A stretch of DNA of 64,000 nt from Salinigranum halophilum (GTDB lineage Archaea > Halobacteriota > Halobacteria > Halobacteriales > Haloferacaceae): assembly GCF_007004735.1 (NCBI RefSeq), contig NZ_SSNL01000005.1:310001-374000 (forward strand), written 5' to 3'. Made by a program: the position numbers and the translations under genes. Positions 16,233-25,728 of this stretch are shown here, one piece after another. Numbering within the stretch: the first letter of the stretch is position 1; each line of letters opens with the position of its first letter. The notes under the pieces were generated by a model, which did not search any database, was not told where the DNA came from, and saw only the letters and a list, made by a program, of their open reading frames with translations.

Positions 16233-18101
16233 ATGGACGGCGAGTCACCGCCCCCGGCCGACGCCGGTGACGGCGCGCCCCGAACCGAAGACGCGGCACA
16301 CGAACGAGAAGCGAGGTGGCAGCCACCGCGGACGTCACTGCTCGGCTCGCGCCCCGCGTGGACCCCCCGCCGACTCGTGGTCGCACTTACCTGCGTGGCA
16401 CTGTTGCTCCGACTGCCCGCCCTGGGCCAGCGCGTCGCACACTTCGACGAGGGACGCGTCGCGTACTGGGCGCTCCGCTACCACGAGACCGGCACGATAT
16501 CGTACCGGTACATCGTCCACGGCCCGCTCGTCCAGTACGTCGACGCGGCGCTCTTCGCACACCTCGGAGCGAGCGACGCCGTCGCTCGGCTTCCCGTCGC
16601 CGTCGTCGGCGGTCTCCTCCCGCTTGCGGCGCTTCTCTTCCGCGAACGACTGCGTGACGAGGAGGTCGTCGCGCTGGCCGCGCTCTTGAGTTTCAACCCC
16701 GTCCTGCTCTACTACTCGCGCTTTCTCCGGAGTACGCTCCTCGTCGCCGCGTGCGCGTTCGTCGCCTTCGGCGCGCTCGTCAGAGCGGTCGACACGCGCC
16801 GAGTTCGGTACGTGTACGCCGCCGCCGTCCTCGTCGCGCTGGGGTTCGCCGCCAAGGAGAACGCGCTCGTCTACCTGCTCGTCTGGGTCGGGGCGACCGC
16901 GCTGCTCGTCGATCACGAACTCTTCCGCCCACACGTCGCGGAGACGGGCACCGACCGCGTGAGGCGGTACGGGCAGGGCGTCGTCGACGCGCTCCGCGGT
17001 CCGGGTCGCCGTCACCTCCGTGTCGGCGGTCACGCCGTCGGCGTCGTCGGCGTCGCCCTGGTCGTCACGCTCTTCTTTTTCGCCCCGCGGACCAGTGCCG
17101 GGGCCGACGCGGTCGGACTGTGGGACGCCGTCGCCCGGCCGGGGGCGTTTCCGGCCCTCGTCGATGCGACGGTCGACGACGTCCGACGCGGGCTGTCGTA
17201 CTGGTTCGGCGGGACGACGGAACCCGGCTGTCACAAAGAGAGCGTCGTGACCGCCTACGGCTGCTTTCTCGGACGGTTCCTCGAGACGCTCGCACTGGGT
17301 GCCGGCGTCCTCTCCGTCTTCGCCCTCGGCGGCGTCCTCGTCGAACGGTACGCGACATCGCGTCCCCGACCCGTGGTCCTGTTCACTGCCTACTGGGGGC
17401 TCGTCAGCGTCGTCGGCTATCCGCTCGGGACCGACATCTACGGGGCGTGGATCACGGTGAACGCGCTGGTGCCGCTGGCGGTCCCGGCGGCCGTCGGACT
17501 CGGATTCGTCTTCCGCCGCGCTCGGGCGGCGCACGCGACGGGCGACCGGACGCGGGCGGCCGTCGTCGGCGTCGTGCTCTTACTCGTGGCCGGGCAGGTC
17601 GGGGTGACCGCCGCCGCGACAGTCTACCACGAACCGACGGCGGCCGACAACCCACTCGTCCAGTACGCCCAGCCCACCGACGAGTTCCGGCCCGTCTTCG
17701 ACCAACTCCGGGCCGGGCCCGACGGGCTGGACGGGAACGGCGCGACCGCCGACGTCGTCTTCTACGGCGAGACGTTCGTCGCCGAGAGCGCCGACAGCGC
17801 CATCCCCCCAGCCTGTGCCGACCTCCGGACGGCCCTGCCGCTGCAGTGGTACGTCGCTCGGGCCGACGCGGACGCGACCTGTGCGGCCGACAGGCAGGCG
17901 CTCGCGGCACACCTCACTGACGCGGACGCGAGGCCGACGCTCGTCGTCTCGACGGTGGCGGACGCCGACGCGGTTCGACCGATGCTCGACGGCTACACGA
18001 CGCGGACGGCGTCGCTCCGAGCGCCCGGCCGGGAGACGGTGTTCTTCGTCCGTCGTGACGCGAACGCGTCCGTGGTGTCTCGTGAGCGCGGTCAGGCCTG
18101 A
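16233..18101 (+). CDS. Agl23-like (TIGR03663) multi-pass membrane protein
   Basis: A 622-residue membrane protein of the TIGR03663 family, named flippase activity-associated Agl23 in haloarchaea. After an acidic cytosolic tail, the first loop contains VAHFDEGRVAYWALRYHETG, resembling the first extracytoplasmic loop of PMT/ArnT-type GT-C glycosyltransferases with its acidic residue. Around ten membrane segments follow, then a soluble C-terminal domain from about 480. It likely acts in N-glycosylation or lipid-linked sugar handling at the membrane. Its 3' end overlaps the opposing PIN-ATPase gene by ten bases. Confidence 0.82.
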   Translation: MDGESPPPADAGDGAPRTEDAAHEREARWQPPRTSLLGSRPAWTPRRLVVALTCVALLLRLPALGQRVAHFDEGRVAYWALRYHETGTISYRYIVHGPLVQYVDAALFAHLGASDAVARLPVAVVGGLLPLAALLFRERLRDEEVVALAALLSFNPVLLYYSRFLRSTLLVAACAFVAFGALVRAVDTRRVRYVYAAAVLVALGFAAKENALVYLLVWVGATALLVDHELFRPHVAETGTDRVRRYGQGVVDALRGPGRRHLRVGGHAVGVVGVALVVTLFFFAPRTSAGADAVGLWDAVARPGAFPALVDATVDDVRRGLSYWFGGTTEPGCHKESVVTAYGCFLGRFLETLALGAGVLSVFALGGVLVERYATSRPRPVVLFTAYWGLVSVVGYPLGTDIYGAWITVNALVPLAVPAAVGLGFVFRRARAAHATGDRTRAAVVGVVLLLVAGQVGVTAAATVYHEPTAADNPLVQYAQPTDEFRPVFDQLRAGPDGLDGNGATADVVFYGETFVAESADSAIPPACADLRTALPLQWYVARADADATCAADRQALAAHLTDADARPTLVVSTVADADAVRPMLDGYTTRTASLRAPGRETVFFVRRDANASVVSRERGQA

Positions 18102-19948
18102 ACGACGGTGATCTGTTGCTTGCGGTCGATGGCCTGTTCGAGTTCGTCCGCGATGGCGCTGCCACGTGAGACCTGGATGTCCCCGCCTCGGCCCACCGTG
18201 GCGGTGAACAGGTACTCGCCGTCGGCGCGGACCTCGACGGTCTCGCCGACGTGTTCGTCCATCCGGATGACGACGTGCCGGGAGGTGACCTCGGGGGTGA
18301 CGATGGTCCCGTCGACCGGCCCCGCTCCACCGCCACTGGGTCCGGAACCGGCTCCGGACGCACTCTGTGGCTTCTCGTCGTGGGTCCGAACGTCGATGTC
18401 GATGCCGAGTCGGTCTTCGACGTCGGAGATGCGCCCGCCGCCCTTCCCGATGACGTAGGAGATGTCGTCGTCTTCGACGTAGACGACCGCCTTGTTCTGC
18501 CCCTGCAGTTGGACGTCGACGTGGCCGCGAGCGATGGAGCGAATCTCGCGTTCGATCTCCTGCCGGGCGAGGCGGTCGACGCCGGACTCGTCGCGCTCGC
18601 CCTCGGTGAGCGGGACGGTGACGACCTGGCGGTTGAACGTGTAGATCTCGTACTCGGGGCGGCCCGTCTCGAAGTCCTTGACCTGAATAACCGGTCGAGC
18701 GAGGTCCTCGGCGGTGAGGCCCTCGGGGACCTTCACTTCGGTCGTCACGTCGTACACCGTGTGGACCTTCCCGGCCTCGATGTAGACGACGGTGTCGACG
18801 ACCTGGGGGATCATGCCGAGTTCGACCCGTCCCACCAGCCGCTGGAGGGCATCGATTCCCCTGGTGGCGTGGACGACACCGACCATACCCACGCCCGCGA
18901 GCCGCATGTCGGCGAAGACGGAGAAGTCGTTCGTCTTCCGAACTTCGTCGTAGATGGTGTAGTCCGGACGAACGAGGAGGAGCGAGTCGGCCGTCTTCTC
19001 CATCTGGCCGTCGAGGGCCGTGTACTGCGTGATCTCGGGGCCGACCTGGAGGTCGCGCGGCTTCTCCATCGTCTTCACCGCGTAGTCAGCGTCGTTGAGG
19101 AACTCCGCGACGGCCTGGGCGAACGTCGACTTCCCTGCTCCCGGTGCGCCCGAGATGAGGACGCCGCGCTGGCGCTCTTTGAGTCGAGACCGGAGTTCGT
19201 CGGCGAACTCGTAGTCGTCGAGTTCGGTCTTGGCGATGGGGCGAACGGCGGTGATCTCGATGCCGTCCGCGAACGGCGGGTGCGCGACGGCGATCCGGTA
19301 GTCGCGGAACTGGACGATCTTCATCCCGGGCTCGTCGAGTTCGATGAACCCGTCGGGCGAAGAGCGCGCGGAGTTGACGATGTCGTCGGCCCACGCCTTC
19401 ATCGTCTCCTCGTCGCTCACCTCGTCGCGGATGGTCTCGTAGTGCATCTCGCCGAGCGCGCCGCGTTTGGCCTTGGGACGGGTGCCGGTCTTGAGGTGGA
19501 CCGACATCGTCTCGTCGTCGAAGAACTCCTCGATGACCAGCCCGCCCGAGCCTCTGACTCTGGCCTCGACGAACTCGACGTCGACCTGTTTCGCCCGGGC
19601 GACCTCCGCCTGGACCGCGTCGCTAGTGAGGAGCGTCGCCTCGTACTCGGTCGCGAGGTCGCGGATGAGCGCGTCGATATCACCCTCGTGTGACGCGCGT
19701 TGTTCGGTTGCCGACGGGCGTCGGCCGACGTACTCGAGGGTGACATCACCCGCGTCGGCGTGGTCGGCGAGTCGCTGGAGTTCTTCGAGTCCCTCCCATC
19801 CGGTGTCGCGGCCGTCGTTGGCCTGCGACTCGAGTTCGCCGACGACGGCCTCGGGGACGTAGACGGTCGCCCCGTCGTACGTTCCGTCGTCGACGCGCTC
19901 GGACACGCGGCCGTCGATGACCGCGCTCGTGTCCGGCAGTATCTTCAT
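18092..19948 (-). CDS. PIN domain - ATPase - KH protein
   Basis: A 618-residue protein of the archaeal PINc/VapC-type ATPase family. Residues 1-125 form a PIN domain (Asp6 in LPDTSAVID, Glu38/Glu40, and LLTSDAVQAEVA with Asp110). From about 200 comes a type II/IV secretion-like ATPase with GAPGAGKST at 267-275 and the Walker B-like region LLLVRPDYTIYDEVRK. Near 500-535 a KH RNA-binding domain contains YVIGKGGGRI. The combination suggests an ATP-driven ribonuclease or RNA-binding machine in the cytosol; the substrate is unknown. The start is the ATG at 19948. Confidence 0.92.
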   Translation of the reverse strand: MKILPDTSAVIDGRVSERVDDGTYDGATVYVPEAVVGELESQANDGRDTGWEGLEELQRLADHADAGDVTLEYVGRRPSATEQRASHEGDIDALIRDLATEYEATLLTSDAVQAEVARAKQVDVEFVEARVRGSGGLVIEEFFDDETMSVHLKTGTRPKAKRGALGEMHYETIRDEVSDEETMKAWADDIVNSARSSPDGFIELDEPGMKIVQFRDYRIAVAHPPFADGIEITAVRPIAKTELDDYEFADELRSRLKERQRGVLISGAPGAGKSTFAQAVAEFLNDADYAVKTMEKPRDLQVGPEITQYTALDGQMEKTADSLLLVRPDYTIYDEVRKTNDFSVFADMRLAGVGMVGVVHATRGIDALQRLVGRVELGMIPQVVDTVVYIEAGKVHTVYDVTTEVKVPEGLTAEDLARPVIQVKDFETGRPEYEIYTFNRQVVTVPLTEGERDESGVDRLARQEIEREIRSIARGHVDVQLQGQNKAVVYVEDDDISYVIGKGGGRISDVEDRLGIDIDVRTHDEKPQSASGAGSGPSGGGAGPVDGTIVTPEVTSRHVVIRMDEHVGETVEVRADGEYLFTATVGRGGDIQVSRGSAIADELEQAIDRKQQITVVQA

Positions 19949-20108
19949 ATGCGCTGTTCGAGCGGCGTGCGGATAAGGGTGTTCAAGCCGGGTCGAACTT
20001 CGACAGGCCACGGTTCTCGCGTGTCGGCCCTCGAGTCGGCCGAACGAATTATCAAAGACGAATATCGGTTGAAAAGGGATATACCAGTGAGTCATAAAAT
20101 AGCCGAGG

Positions 20109-22574
20109 ATGGCTGACTCAGGGGGTGACACCGGGCCACGGGAGGAGCTCATCAACGTGCTCTACGTGGACGACGAACCCGACTTCGCAGCCCTCGCCGC
20201 CGAGTTCCTCCACCGCGAGAACGACCGATTCGTGGTCGAGACGGAGGAACGAGCGGGAGAGGCGCTCGACCGCCTCGTGGCGGGAGGCTTCGACTGCGTC
20301 GTCAGCGACTACGATATGCCCGAGATGAACGGGCTCGAACTCCTCGAGGCCGCCCGCGAGCGCTCGGTACAGCTCCCGTTCGTTCTCGTCACGGGGAAGG
20401 GGTCGGAGGAAATCGCGAGCGAGGCGGTCTCGGCGGGAGTCACGGACTATCTCCGGAAGCGCGGGGGTCGCGAGCGGTACGTCATTCTCGCGAACCGCAT
20501 CGAGAACGCCGTCTCGCAGTACCGTGCCGAGCGCGAGGCGGCCCACCACCGTCGGGTGAGTGAACTGGTCAGGGACGTCACGCGGGCGCTGGTCGGAGCG
20601 ACGTCGCGCGACGAGGTCGAGCAGGCAGTCTGCGACCGCGTGGCCGGGTCGGAACCGTACCGGTTCGCGTGGATCGGCGAGCCGGACCCCGAGACGGAGC
20701 GTATCAGGCCGCGGACCACCGGCGGCGACGACAGCGGCTATCTCGACGCGATTACCGTCACCGTCGACGGGCCGCGGAGTCGCGGGCCGGCCGGAACCGC
20801 TCTCCGCGAGAACCGGGTCGTCGTCGCACAGAACGTCGACGACGACCCGTCGTTCGAACCGTGGCGCGAGGACGCGCTCGAGCGTGGGTTTCACTCCGTC
20901 GCGGGCATCCCGCTGGCGCACGACGGGACGGTCTACGGCGTCTTGCTCCTCTACGCCGCGTACGCGAACGCGTTCGACGAGACGGAGCGGGCGCTCGTCG
21001 CAGACCTCGGCGACGCGGTCGGCCACGCCATCGAGGGAATCACCGTCCGTGAGCGGCTCGAACGCCAGTACCAGGACCTCTTCGAACTGGCACCCGTCAT
21101 GTACGTCCTCACCAGCGAGCAGGACGGCCACCCCGTCGTCACGGACTGTAACCAGCGTGTGCTCGACCGACTGGGGTACGAGCGCGACGAGGTGGTCGGT
21201 GACTCACTCGCCGACCTGTACACCGAGGAGTCGGCGACGCTGCTGCTCGACGAGGGAGGGTACGACCGCGCGCTCGACGGCGAGTTCACACGCGAAGAGC
21301 GACAGCTCGTCGCGAGCGACGGCTCGGTAGTCGAGACGCTGCTCCGGGCCGTCCCCCGCTACGACACCGAGGGACGGACCGTCGGGACCCTCACGCTGTT
21401 CGTCGACGTCACCGAGCGCCGACGAGCACGGACCATCGCCACGCAGGCGGCGGCGATGGACGCATCTATGGACGGCATGGCCGTCTTCGACGACCAGGGG
21501 GTCTACCACTACGTCAACGATGCCCACGGACGAATCTACGACCGCGACGCCGCCGACCTGGTCGGCGAGACCTGGCGGACGCTGTACGACGACGCCGAGG
21601 TCGAGCGACTCGAACGGGAGGCCATGCCGCTGCTCGCCACGGGCGAGTCGTGGCAGGGCGAGGCTGTGGGACGGCGGGCCGACGGGAGCCGGTTCCCGCA
21701 GGAACTGTCGCTGAGTCCGCTCGACGACGGCCGGTTCGTCTGCGTCATCCGCGACAGTACGGAACGGCGGAAGGCGAAGCGGGAACTCGAGCGGCAGAAC
21801 GTCCGACTCGACGAGTTCGCCTCTCTCGTGAGTCACGACCTCCGCAACCCGCTCAACATCGCCAGAGGGAACGTCGAACTCGCCCGGACCGACGACGCGA
21901 CCACGGACACCAGTCTCGACCGGGCCGAGACGGCTCTCGAACGGATGGACCGTCTCATCGACGACGTGCTCGCGCTGGCACGCGGCGTCGACGAGGCGGA
22001 CCTGCGTCCCGTCTCCCTCCGACGAACCGCCAGGTCGTGCTGGCAGGGGGACGACGGGTCCATCGAGGTGGTCGGCGACCTCCGGTTCCTCGCCGACCGC
22101 GCCCGTCTTCAGCGACTGCTCGAGAACCTGTTTCGGAACAGCGTCGAGCACGGCTCGACGAGCAACCGGTCAGAAGCCGGTGACAGCGGGGACCACGGAG
22201 GGACGGACGGTCAGTGGGAAGCCACAAGCGGCGACACGGTAACACGTGCCGACAAGAGAGGCGGACGTCCGGACGGCGACGCGACGGTCAGGGTTCGCCT
22301 CGGCCCGCTCGGGGACGAGGCCGGGTTCTTCGTCGCCGACGACGGCCCGGGCGTCCCACCCGAGAAACGCGACGCTGTCTTCGAGTTCGGGCACAGCACG
22401 GCACAGGAAGGAACGGGACTGGGGCTCGGCATCGTCGAACGTATCGCCGACGCACACGGCTGGGAGTGTCGGCTGACGGAGGGCACCGAGGGCGGCGCCC
22501 GGTTCGAGTTCGCTGGCATCACGGTCATCGAGGGTGACAGACCGCAGCACCCGGAACCGAACACGAGCGGCTGA
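20109..22574 (+). CDS. Multi-sensor hybrid histidine kinase
   Basis: An 821-residue soluble signalling protein. Domains in order: receiver (about 14-130, phosphoacceptor Asp67 in SDYDMPEMNG), GAF (about 155-315), PAS (about 320-440), PAS (about 445-560), and HisKA with His576 in SHDLRNPLN. The ATPase domain has N box LFRNSVEHG, G1 VADDGPGVPP and G2 GTGLGLGIVER. There are no membrane segments, so signals are cytosolic. The receiver at the N-terminus suggests it is itself driven by another kinase. No cognate response-regulator gene is adjacent. Its stop lies 49 bases before the M20 peptidase gene. Confidence 0.95.
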   Translation: MADSGGDTGPREELINVLYVDDEPDFAALAAEFLHRENDRFVVETEERAGEALDRLVAGGFDCVVSDYDMPEMNGLELLEAARERSVQLPFVLVTGKGSEEIASEAVSAGVTDYLRKRGGRERYVILANRIENAVSQYRAEREAAHHRRVSELVRDVTRALVGATSRDEVEQAVCDRVAGSEPYRFAWIGEPDPETERIRPRTTGGDDSGYLDAITVTVDGPRSRGPAGTALRENRVVVAQNVDDDPSFEPWREDALERGFHSVAGIPLAHDGTVYGVLLLYAAYANAFDETERALVADLGDAVGHAIEGITVRERLERQYQDLFELAPVMYVLTSEQDGHPVVTDCNQRVLDRLGYERDEVVGDSLADLYTEESATLLLDEGGYDRALDGEFTREERQLVASDGSVVETLLRAVPRYDTEGRTVGTLTLFVDVTERRRARTIATQAAAMDASMDGMAVFDDQGVYHYVNDAHGRIYDRDAADLVGETWRTLYDDAEVERLEREAMPLLATGESWQGEAVGRRADGSRFPQELSLSPLDDGRFVCVIRDSTERRKAKRELERQNVRLDEFASLVSHDLRNPLNIARGNVELARTDDATTDTSLDRAETALERMDRLIDDVLALARGVDEADLRPVSLRRTARSCWQGDDGSIEVVGDLRFLADRARLQRLLENLFRNSVEHGSTSNRSEAGDSGDHGGTDGQWEATSGDTVTRADKRGGRPDGDATVRVRLGPLGDEAGFFVADDGPGVPPEKRDAVFEFGHSTAQEGTGLGLGIVERIADAHGWECRLTEGTEGGARFEFAGITVIEGDRPQHPEPNTSG

Positions 22575-22623
22575 TCACCGGCGTCGGGCGAGAGGTTTTC
22601 ACCACCCACCGAGGAGGGAGGGT

Positions 22624-23700
22624 ATGGACGAACTGGGCGAACTCACCCACGACCTGGTGTCGATTCCGAGCCACGAGGACGAGACCGACGCGGGCGACGC
22701 CATCGAGCGGTGGCTCCGCGAAGAGACCGACGCCGACGTCCGACGCGACGAGTCGGGGAACGTCGTCGCACGTCGTGGGAGCGGCGACACCTCGCTCGCG
22801 CTCGTCGGCCACCACGACGTCGTCCCACCCGCAGCCGAGCAACTCGACGGCGACGAGTACGTCGTCGAGGAGCGCGATGGCCGGTTGTACGGCCGCGGGA
22901 CGGCGGACATGAACGGCGCGGTCGCGGCGTCGATGTGCGCGTTCCGGGACGCGGAGGTGGGGGACGCCGAACTCCTGTTCGTCTCCTTCGTCGGCGAGGA
23001 GCAAGGTGGCGTCGGCGCGCGGGCGGCACTGGACGCCGGGTTCGACGTCGACTACGCCATCGTCGGGGAAGGCTCCACGGGGTACTCCGCGCCCGGGGTG
23101 ACCGACGTCGCCGTCGCGCACAAGGGACGGCGAGGGAGCACGCTCATCGCGCACGGCGAGGCCGCCCACGCGAGCGAGGTCGAGTCGGGGACGAACGCCG
23201 TCTACCGCGCCTGCGACGCGGTCGACGTCGTTCGCGCCATCGAGTTTCCCGAGGCGGAGGTGCTCGGCCACCACCTCCGGGGGAGCGTCGCAGTCACCGA
23301 AATCGAGGGTGGAACGGCGTGGAACGTCATCCCCGAACGGTGTGCGGTGACGGTCGACGAGCGGACCGTTCCGGGAGAACGAGCGCCGCTGGAGCGGGCG
23401 GCGGACGTCGACGGCGTCGAGTGGCGCGTCGACCAGGACCTCCCACCGATGGCCTGCGACGACGCGGCGTTCGCCGACCTGGTCCTCGACGCCGCGGCCG
23501 CGGCACAGGAGGGAGCCCCCGAGCACGTCGTCAAGCCGCACGCGACGGACGCGGGGTGGCTCGCGGACGCGGGGACTACCTGCGTCGTCTGCGGCGCGGC
23601 AGAGCCGGGCGAGGCACACACGAGAGACGAGTCCGTGAGCCTCGCCGTCGTGGAGCGGTGTTATCGCATCTACCGGGATGCGGCGGAGCGGTTCGAGTGA
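22624..23700 (+). CDS. M20 family metallopeptidase (ArgE/DapE-like)
   Basis: A 358-residue di-zinc hydrolase of the M20 family, which removes acyl groups or N-terminal residues from amino-acid derivatives. Motifs are VGHHDVVPP (His63/64, Asp65), GRGTADMNG (bridging Asp95), VGEEQGG (catalytic Glu125, metal Glu126), VGEGSTG, and the C-terminal HTRDESV. A dimerisation-type insert occupies roughly 165-270. DapE, ArgE or LysK specificity cannot be settled from sequence, and no arginine or lysine pathway gene is adjacent. The ATG at 22624 is preferred to an in-frame start inside the kinase gene. Confidence 0.9.
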   Translation: MDELGELTHDLVSIPSHEDETDAGDAIERWLREETDADVRRDESGNVVARRGSGDTSLALVGHHDVVPPAAEQLDGDEYVVEERDGRLYGRGTADMNGAVAASMCAFRDAEVGDAELLFVSFVGEEQGGVGARAALDAGFDVDYAIVGEGSTGYSAPGVTDVAVAHKGRRGSTLIAHGEAAHASEVESGTNAVYRACDAVDVVRAIEFPEAEVLGHHLRGSVAVTEIEGGTAWNVIPERCAVTVDERTVPGERAPLERAADVDGVEWRVDQDLPPMACDDAAFADLVLDAAAAAQEGAPEHVVKPHATDAGWLADAGTTCVVCGAAEPGEAHTRDESVSLAVVERCYRIYRDAAERFE

Positions 23701-23751
23701 GCCGGGGGGTGGAAGCACGGAGTTGATAGCCCCGGCCGCCAAGAGACGAGT

Positions 23752-25278
23752 ATGGCGACGGAATCCTCCACAGCCGAGACGCCCGAAGCGTACGACCAGC
23801 TGCTCTCGAAGGTCAGACGCATCAAGAACGTCGAGGCCGCGTCGATGCTCCTCTCGTGGGACCAGCAGGTGATGATGCCCGCGGAGGGGACGCCGGCGCG
23901 CTCACAGCAGCTGTCGACGCTGTCTGCGCTCCAGCACGAACTGCTCACCGAAGACGAAGTCGGCGGCCTCTTGGACGAACTGGAGGGGGAGGCGCTCTCG
24001 CCCGAGCAGGCGGCGGTCGTCCGCGAGGTGCGACGCGAGTACGAACGGGCCGTCCGCGTGCCGACCGACCTGGTCCAGCGCATCTCACAGAAGACGTCGG
24101 AAGCACTGCCTATCTGGGAGCAGGCGAAAGCGGAGAACGACTGGTCGCAGTTCGCCCCGCACGTCGAGGAACTCGTCGACCTCAAGCGGCAGTACGCGGA
24201 GTACATCGACCCCGACGCCGACGCTTACGAGGTGCTCTTCGCCGACTACGAGCCGTGTCTCTCGCTCGAACGCGCCGAGGAGATTCTGACCGAGATCCGC
24301 GAGACGCTCGTCCCGATGATCGACGAGATTCGAGCCTCGGAGACGCCCATCACGACCGACGCCTTCGCGGGGGAATTCGACACCGAGGTGCAGGAGGAGG
24401 TGGCCCGGGAGGCGCTCACGATGCTGGGCTACCCGTGGGAACGCGGCCGACTCGACACCTCCTCGCACCCGTTCTCTAGCGGAACGCAGTTCGACGCCCG
24501 GGTGACGACCCGGTTCAAGCCCGAAGACCCCCTCGACGCGCTCACCGCCACGATCCACGAGTTCGGCCACGCGACGTACAACCTCGGCCTCCCCGACGAG
24601 GCGTACGCGACGCCGCTCGGCGAGCACCGCGGACTCTCGGTCCACGAGTCCCAGTCGCGGCTGTGGGAGAACCACGTCGGGCGGTCGGAGGCGTTCTGGG
24701 AGCGGTTCCTGCCGACGGTGAACGAACACTTCGCACAGGTCGACGACGTGACGCCGCGTGAGGCGTACGAGTCGGTGAACCAGGTGTACGAGGACAACCC
24801 CATCCGCGTCGAAGCGGACGAACTCACCTACCATCTCCACATCGTGCTCCGTTTCGAGATCGAGCGCGCGCTCATCGCGGGCGACCTCGACGTCGCGGAC
24901 GTCCCCGCGGTGTGGAACGACAAGATGGAGGAGTACCTCGGCTTCCGCCCCGAGACCGACGCCGAGGGGTGTCTGCAGGACATCCACTGGTCGCACGGCT
25001 CGTTCGGCTACTTCCCGACGTACTCGCTCGGGAGCGCGATGGCCGCGCAGTTGTTCCGGGCCGCCGAGGACGACCTCGGCGACGTCGACGAGTTGACCCG
25101 CGAGGGCGAGTTCGACACGCTGAAAGGGTGGCTCCGCGAGCACGTCCACCGCCACGGTCAGCGCTACGAGACGAACGACCTCGTCCGCGAGGCCACGGGC
25201 GCGGACTTCTCGGCCGACGCCTTCACCGACTACGTCACCGAGAAGTACGGCGCGCTGTACGACCTCGACAGCGCCTGA
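23752..25278 (+). CDS. M32 family metallocarboxypeptidase
   Basis: This zinc carboxypeptidase (thermostable carboxypeptidase Taq/Pfu type) has 508 residues, normal for M32. The zinc motif HEFGH is at 269-273, and the family stretch ESQSRLWENHVGRS follows with the third ligand region. The C-terminal WSHGSFGYFPTYSLGS is also conserved. It releases C-terminal amino acids in the cytosol. It follows the M20 gene by 51 bases on the same strand, so the two may form a peptide-catabolic pair. Confidence 0.97.
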   Translation: MATESSTAETPEAYDQLLSKVRRIKNVEAASMLLSWDQQVMMPAEGTPARSQQLSTLSALQHELLTEDEVGGLLDELEGEALSPEQAAVVREVRREYERAVRVPTDLVQRISQKTSEALPIWEQAKAENDWSQFAPHVEELVDLKRQYAEYIDPDADAYEVLFADYEPCLSLERAEEILTEIRETLVPMIDEIRASETPITTDAFAGEFDTEVQEEVAREALTMLGYPWERGRLDTSSHPFSSGTQFDARVTTRFKPEDPLDALTATIHEFGHATYNLGLPDEAYATPLGEHRGLSVHESQSRLWENHVGRSEAFWERFLPTVNEHFAQVDDVTPREAYESVNQVYEDNPIRVEADELTYHLHIVLRFEIERALIAGDLDVADVPAVWNDKMEEYLGFRPETDAEGCLQDIHWSHGSFGYFPTYSLGSAMAAQLFRAAEDDLGDVDELTREGEFDTLKGWLREHVHRHGQRYETNDLVREATGADFSADAFTDYVTEKYGALYDLDSA

Positions 25279-25372
25279 ACGCCGCTCACGTGGGGGCGGC
25301 CGGGCGGCGTCCGCACGGCCGAACGGTCACGGGCGGGGAGGGGTTGTGTAACTATGCCATGGTAACAGTAGA

Positions 25373-25379
25373 CATAAGT
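25373..25379 (+). promoter_or_regulatory. TATA-like element of the zinc-finger gene
   Basis: cataagt is centred 28-29 bases before the ATG at 25405. The preceding stretch is unusually AT-rich for this genome. Confidence 0.45.
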
Positions 25380-25404
25380 AACGTCACGACCTACCACAGG
25401 TCGT

Positions 25405-25590
25405 ATGGCAGCTGAACCCAGCGACTTCGAAGACGAAGTGTTCGACCAGTTCCTCTCGGACCGCGGACACGAGACGACACCGGTACGCTGGGACCAGTCG
25501 TATAACAAGCTTCAGTGTCCGGAGTGTGGCGGTCTCCACGACACGTCCGCGAGCCGATGCTCGGTGTGCGGGTGGAACCCCGACACCTGA
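25405..25590 (+). CDS. Zinc-finger microprotein (HVO_0416-like)
   Basis: A 61-residue protein with two C(P)XCG-type knuckles: CPECGG at about 39-44 and CSVCGW at about 52-57, spaced to bind one zinc. The N-terminal half is acidic. It resembles the small haloarchaeal zinc-finger proteins of the type called HVO_0416 family; other such microproteins in Haloferax have regulatory roles. It has its own promoter and a leaderless start. No function can be assigned from sequence. Confidence 0.85.
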   Translation: MAAEPSDFEDEVFDQFLSDRGHETTPVRWDQSYNKLQCPECGGLHDTSASRCSVCGWNPDT

Positions 25591-25697
25591 GTCACCGCCG
25601 TCCGGCCGGAACCGTTCTTTCGACGACGACGCTCGCCAGCGGCCGCCCCGGGCGTTCCGGACAACCCGACGAGTGAGTGACACGACGAGGCACGCCG

Positions 25698-25703
25698 TTT
25701 ATG
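25698..25703 (+). promoter_or_regulatory. TATA element of the helicase gene
   Basis: tttatg lies 26-31 bases before the ATG at 25729, the standard leaderless spacing. Confidence 0.5.
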
Positions 25704-25728
25704 AACCAGCGGGGCGTGAACGGGTACA

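Noticed and set aside
18251-19693. A 480-codon open frame on the plus strand
   Set aside because: Antisense to the PIN-ATPase-KH gene; no domain or promoter supports it.
25405-25590. Antisense frames over the zinc-finger gene
   Set aside because: The plus-strand gene has two zinc knuckles, a promoter and a leaderless start; the minus-strand frames show no features.
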